A DNA stretch of 6,643 nucleotides from Rhodocyclaceae bacterium UBA1310 (GTDB taxonomy: Bacteria > Pseudomonadota > Gammaproteobacteria > Burkholderiales > Rhodocyclaceae): assembly GCA_002307175.1 (NCBI GenBank), contig DBTS01000076.1, positions 78,273 to 84,915 of the forward strand, read 5' to 3'. The translations under genes were made by a program, and so were the position numbers. Below the pieces are notes generated by a model. That model made no database searches. It had not been told where the DNA came from and was given only the letters and a program-made list of their open reading frames with translations. Positions 6,241-6,643 of this stretch are shown here, piece after piece; positions within the stretch are counted from its first letter, which is position 1; each line of letters begins with the position of its first letter.

Positions 6241-6643
6241 TGAGTCCTTCACGCATCTTCATTGAGCGGCCGGTTGCTACATCGCTGCTGATGCTGGCAA
6301 TCCTGCTTGCGGGGCTGGTGGCCCTGCGGGTGTTGCCGGTTTCGGCGTTGCCGGAAGTGGATTACCCGACGATCCAGGTAGTCACCCTGTATCCGGGCGC
6401 CAGCCCGGATGTGATCACGTCTTCGGTGACAGCTCCGCTGGAACGCCAGTTTGGCCAGATGCCGGGGCTGACCCAGATGACCTCACAGAACTCTGCGGGT
6501 GCCTCTGTCATCACCCTGCAGTTCTCGCTGGATCTGTCACTGGATATCGCCGAACAGGAAGTGCAGGCCGCTATCAATGCCGGCTCAAATCTGCTGCCCA
6601 CCGATCTGCCCAGCCCGCCGATCTACAACAAGGTCAATCCGGC
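6240..6643 (+). CDS. mdtB: MdtB, RND multidrug efflux transporter (5' part)
   Basis: The first 134 codons of an RND pump of usually about 1,040 residues; the rest lies beyond the window. It begins SRIFIERPVATSLLMLAILL, the cytoplasmic lead-in and first membrane helix (about 10-30) typical of HAE1-type RND transporters. Next comes the start of the porter domain: VLPVSALPEVDYPTIQVVTL (31-50), YPGASPDVITSSVTAPLERQ (51-70) and AEQEVQAAINAGSNLLPTDL (104-123). These match E. coli MdtB very closely from memory; MdtC is also similar, but the first transporter after mdtA is normally mdtB. The pump uses the proton gradient to expel drugs or bile-salt-like compounds, in E. coli as a heteromultimer with MdtC. 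The ATG at 6240 shares one base with the mdtA stop (TGATG); an ATG one codon earlier is possible. Confidence 0.94.
   Translation, partial: MSPSRIFIERPVATSLLMLAILLAGLVALRVLPVSALPEVDYPTIQVVTLYPGASPDVITSSVTAPLERQFGQMPGLTQMTSQNSAGASVITLQFSLDLSLDIAEQEVQAAINAGSNLLPTDLPSPPIYNKVNP

Noticed and set aside
5882..6265. Plus-strand frame overlapping the mdtA tail, considered as evidence that the tail arose from a frameshift
   Set aside because: The MdtA frame stays open to a stop that overlaps the mdtB start by one base, with the mdtB ribosome site in place. The alternative frame gives an arginine-rich product without family features.
1..6643. Search for a novel defence, mobile or CRISPR-like system
   Set aside because: No spaced repeats, transposase, integrase, nuclease or toxin-antitoxin-like genes are present. 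The genes are mostly housekeeping or transport genes with normal spacing.

Overview
This is an ordinary chromosomal segment of a proteobacterium with moderately high GC. I see no mobile element, CRISPR array, RNA gene or defence system. The ybgC-tolQ-tolR order, the DksA variant that keeps one zinc-finger cysteine, the YYANYL form of the YbgC active-site loop and the MdtAB-type efflux operon together suggest Betaproteobacteria or a close gammaproteobacterial relative. That placement is inference from remembered family sequences.

Positions 1-1159 on the minus strand hold the start of the Tol-Pal cluster: ybgC, tolQ and the first codons of tolR. They are packed tightly (ATGA overlap, then a 3-base gap), as expected for one operon maintaining the outer membrane during division. 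A divergent intergenic region (1160-1306) separates it from dksA, read on the plus strand.

Positions 1307-3023 hold dksA, a transcription factor that works with ppGpp on RNA polymerase, and a 398-residue protein with two STAS domains and an internal duplication. The duplication is the most unusual architecture in the window. A hairpin follows it. Positions 3100-3972 encode an AEC-family permease. Positions 4037-4432 encode a small membrane protein carrying a motif like one in type IV pilus/type II secretion PilC/GspF proteins. A likely terminator at 4476-4505 closes this stretch.

After about 220 bases with no gene, mdtA (periplasmic adaptor of an RND efflux pump, with a long disordered histidine-containing tail) starts at 4729. 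It runs directly into mdtB (the RND transporter), which is cut by the window end. The two belong to one tripartite multidrug efflux system; the second transporter gene and the outer-membrane channel would be expected downstream, outside the window.

The points that deserve a second look are modest: the duplicated helical-STAS protein without canonical phosphoserines, the orphan PilC-like fragment, the MdtA tail and the uncertain ybgC start.
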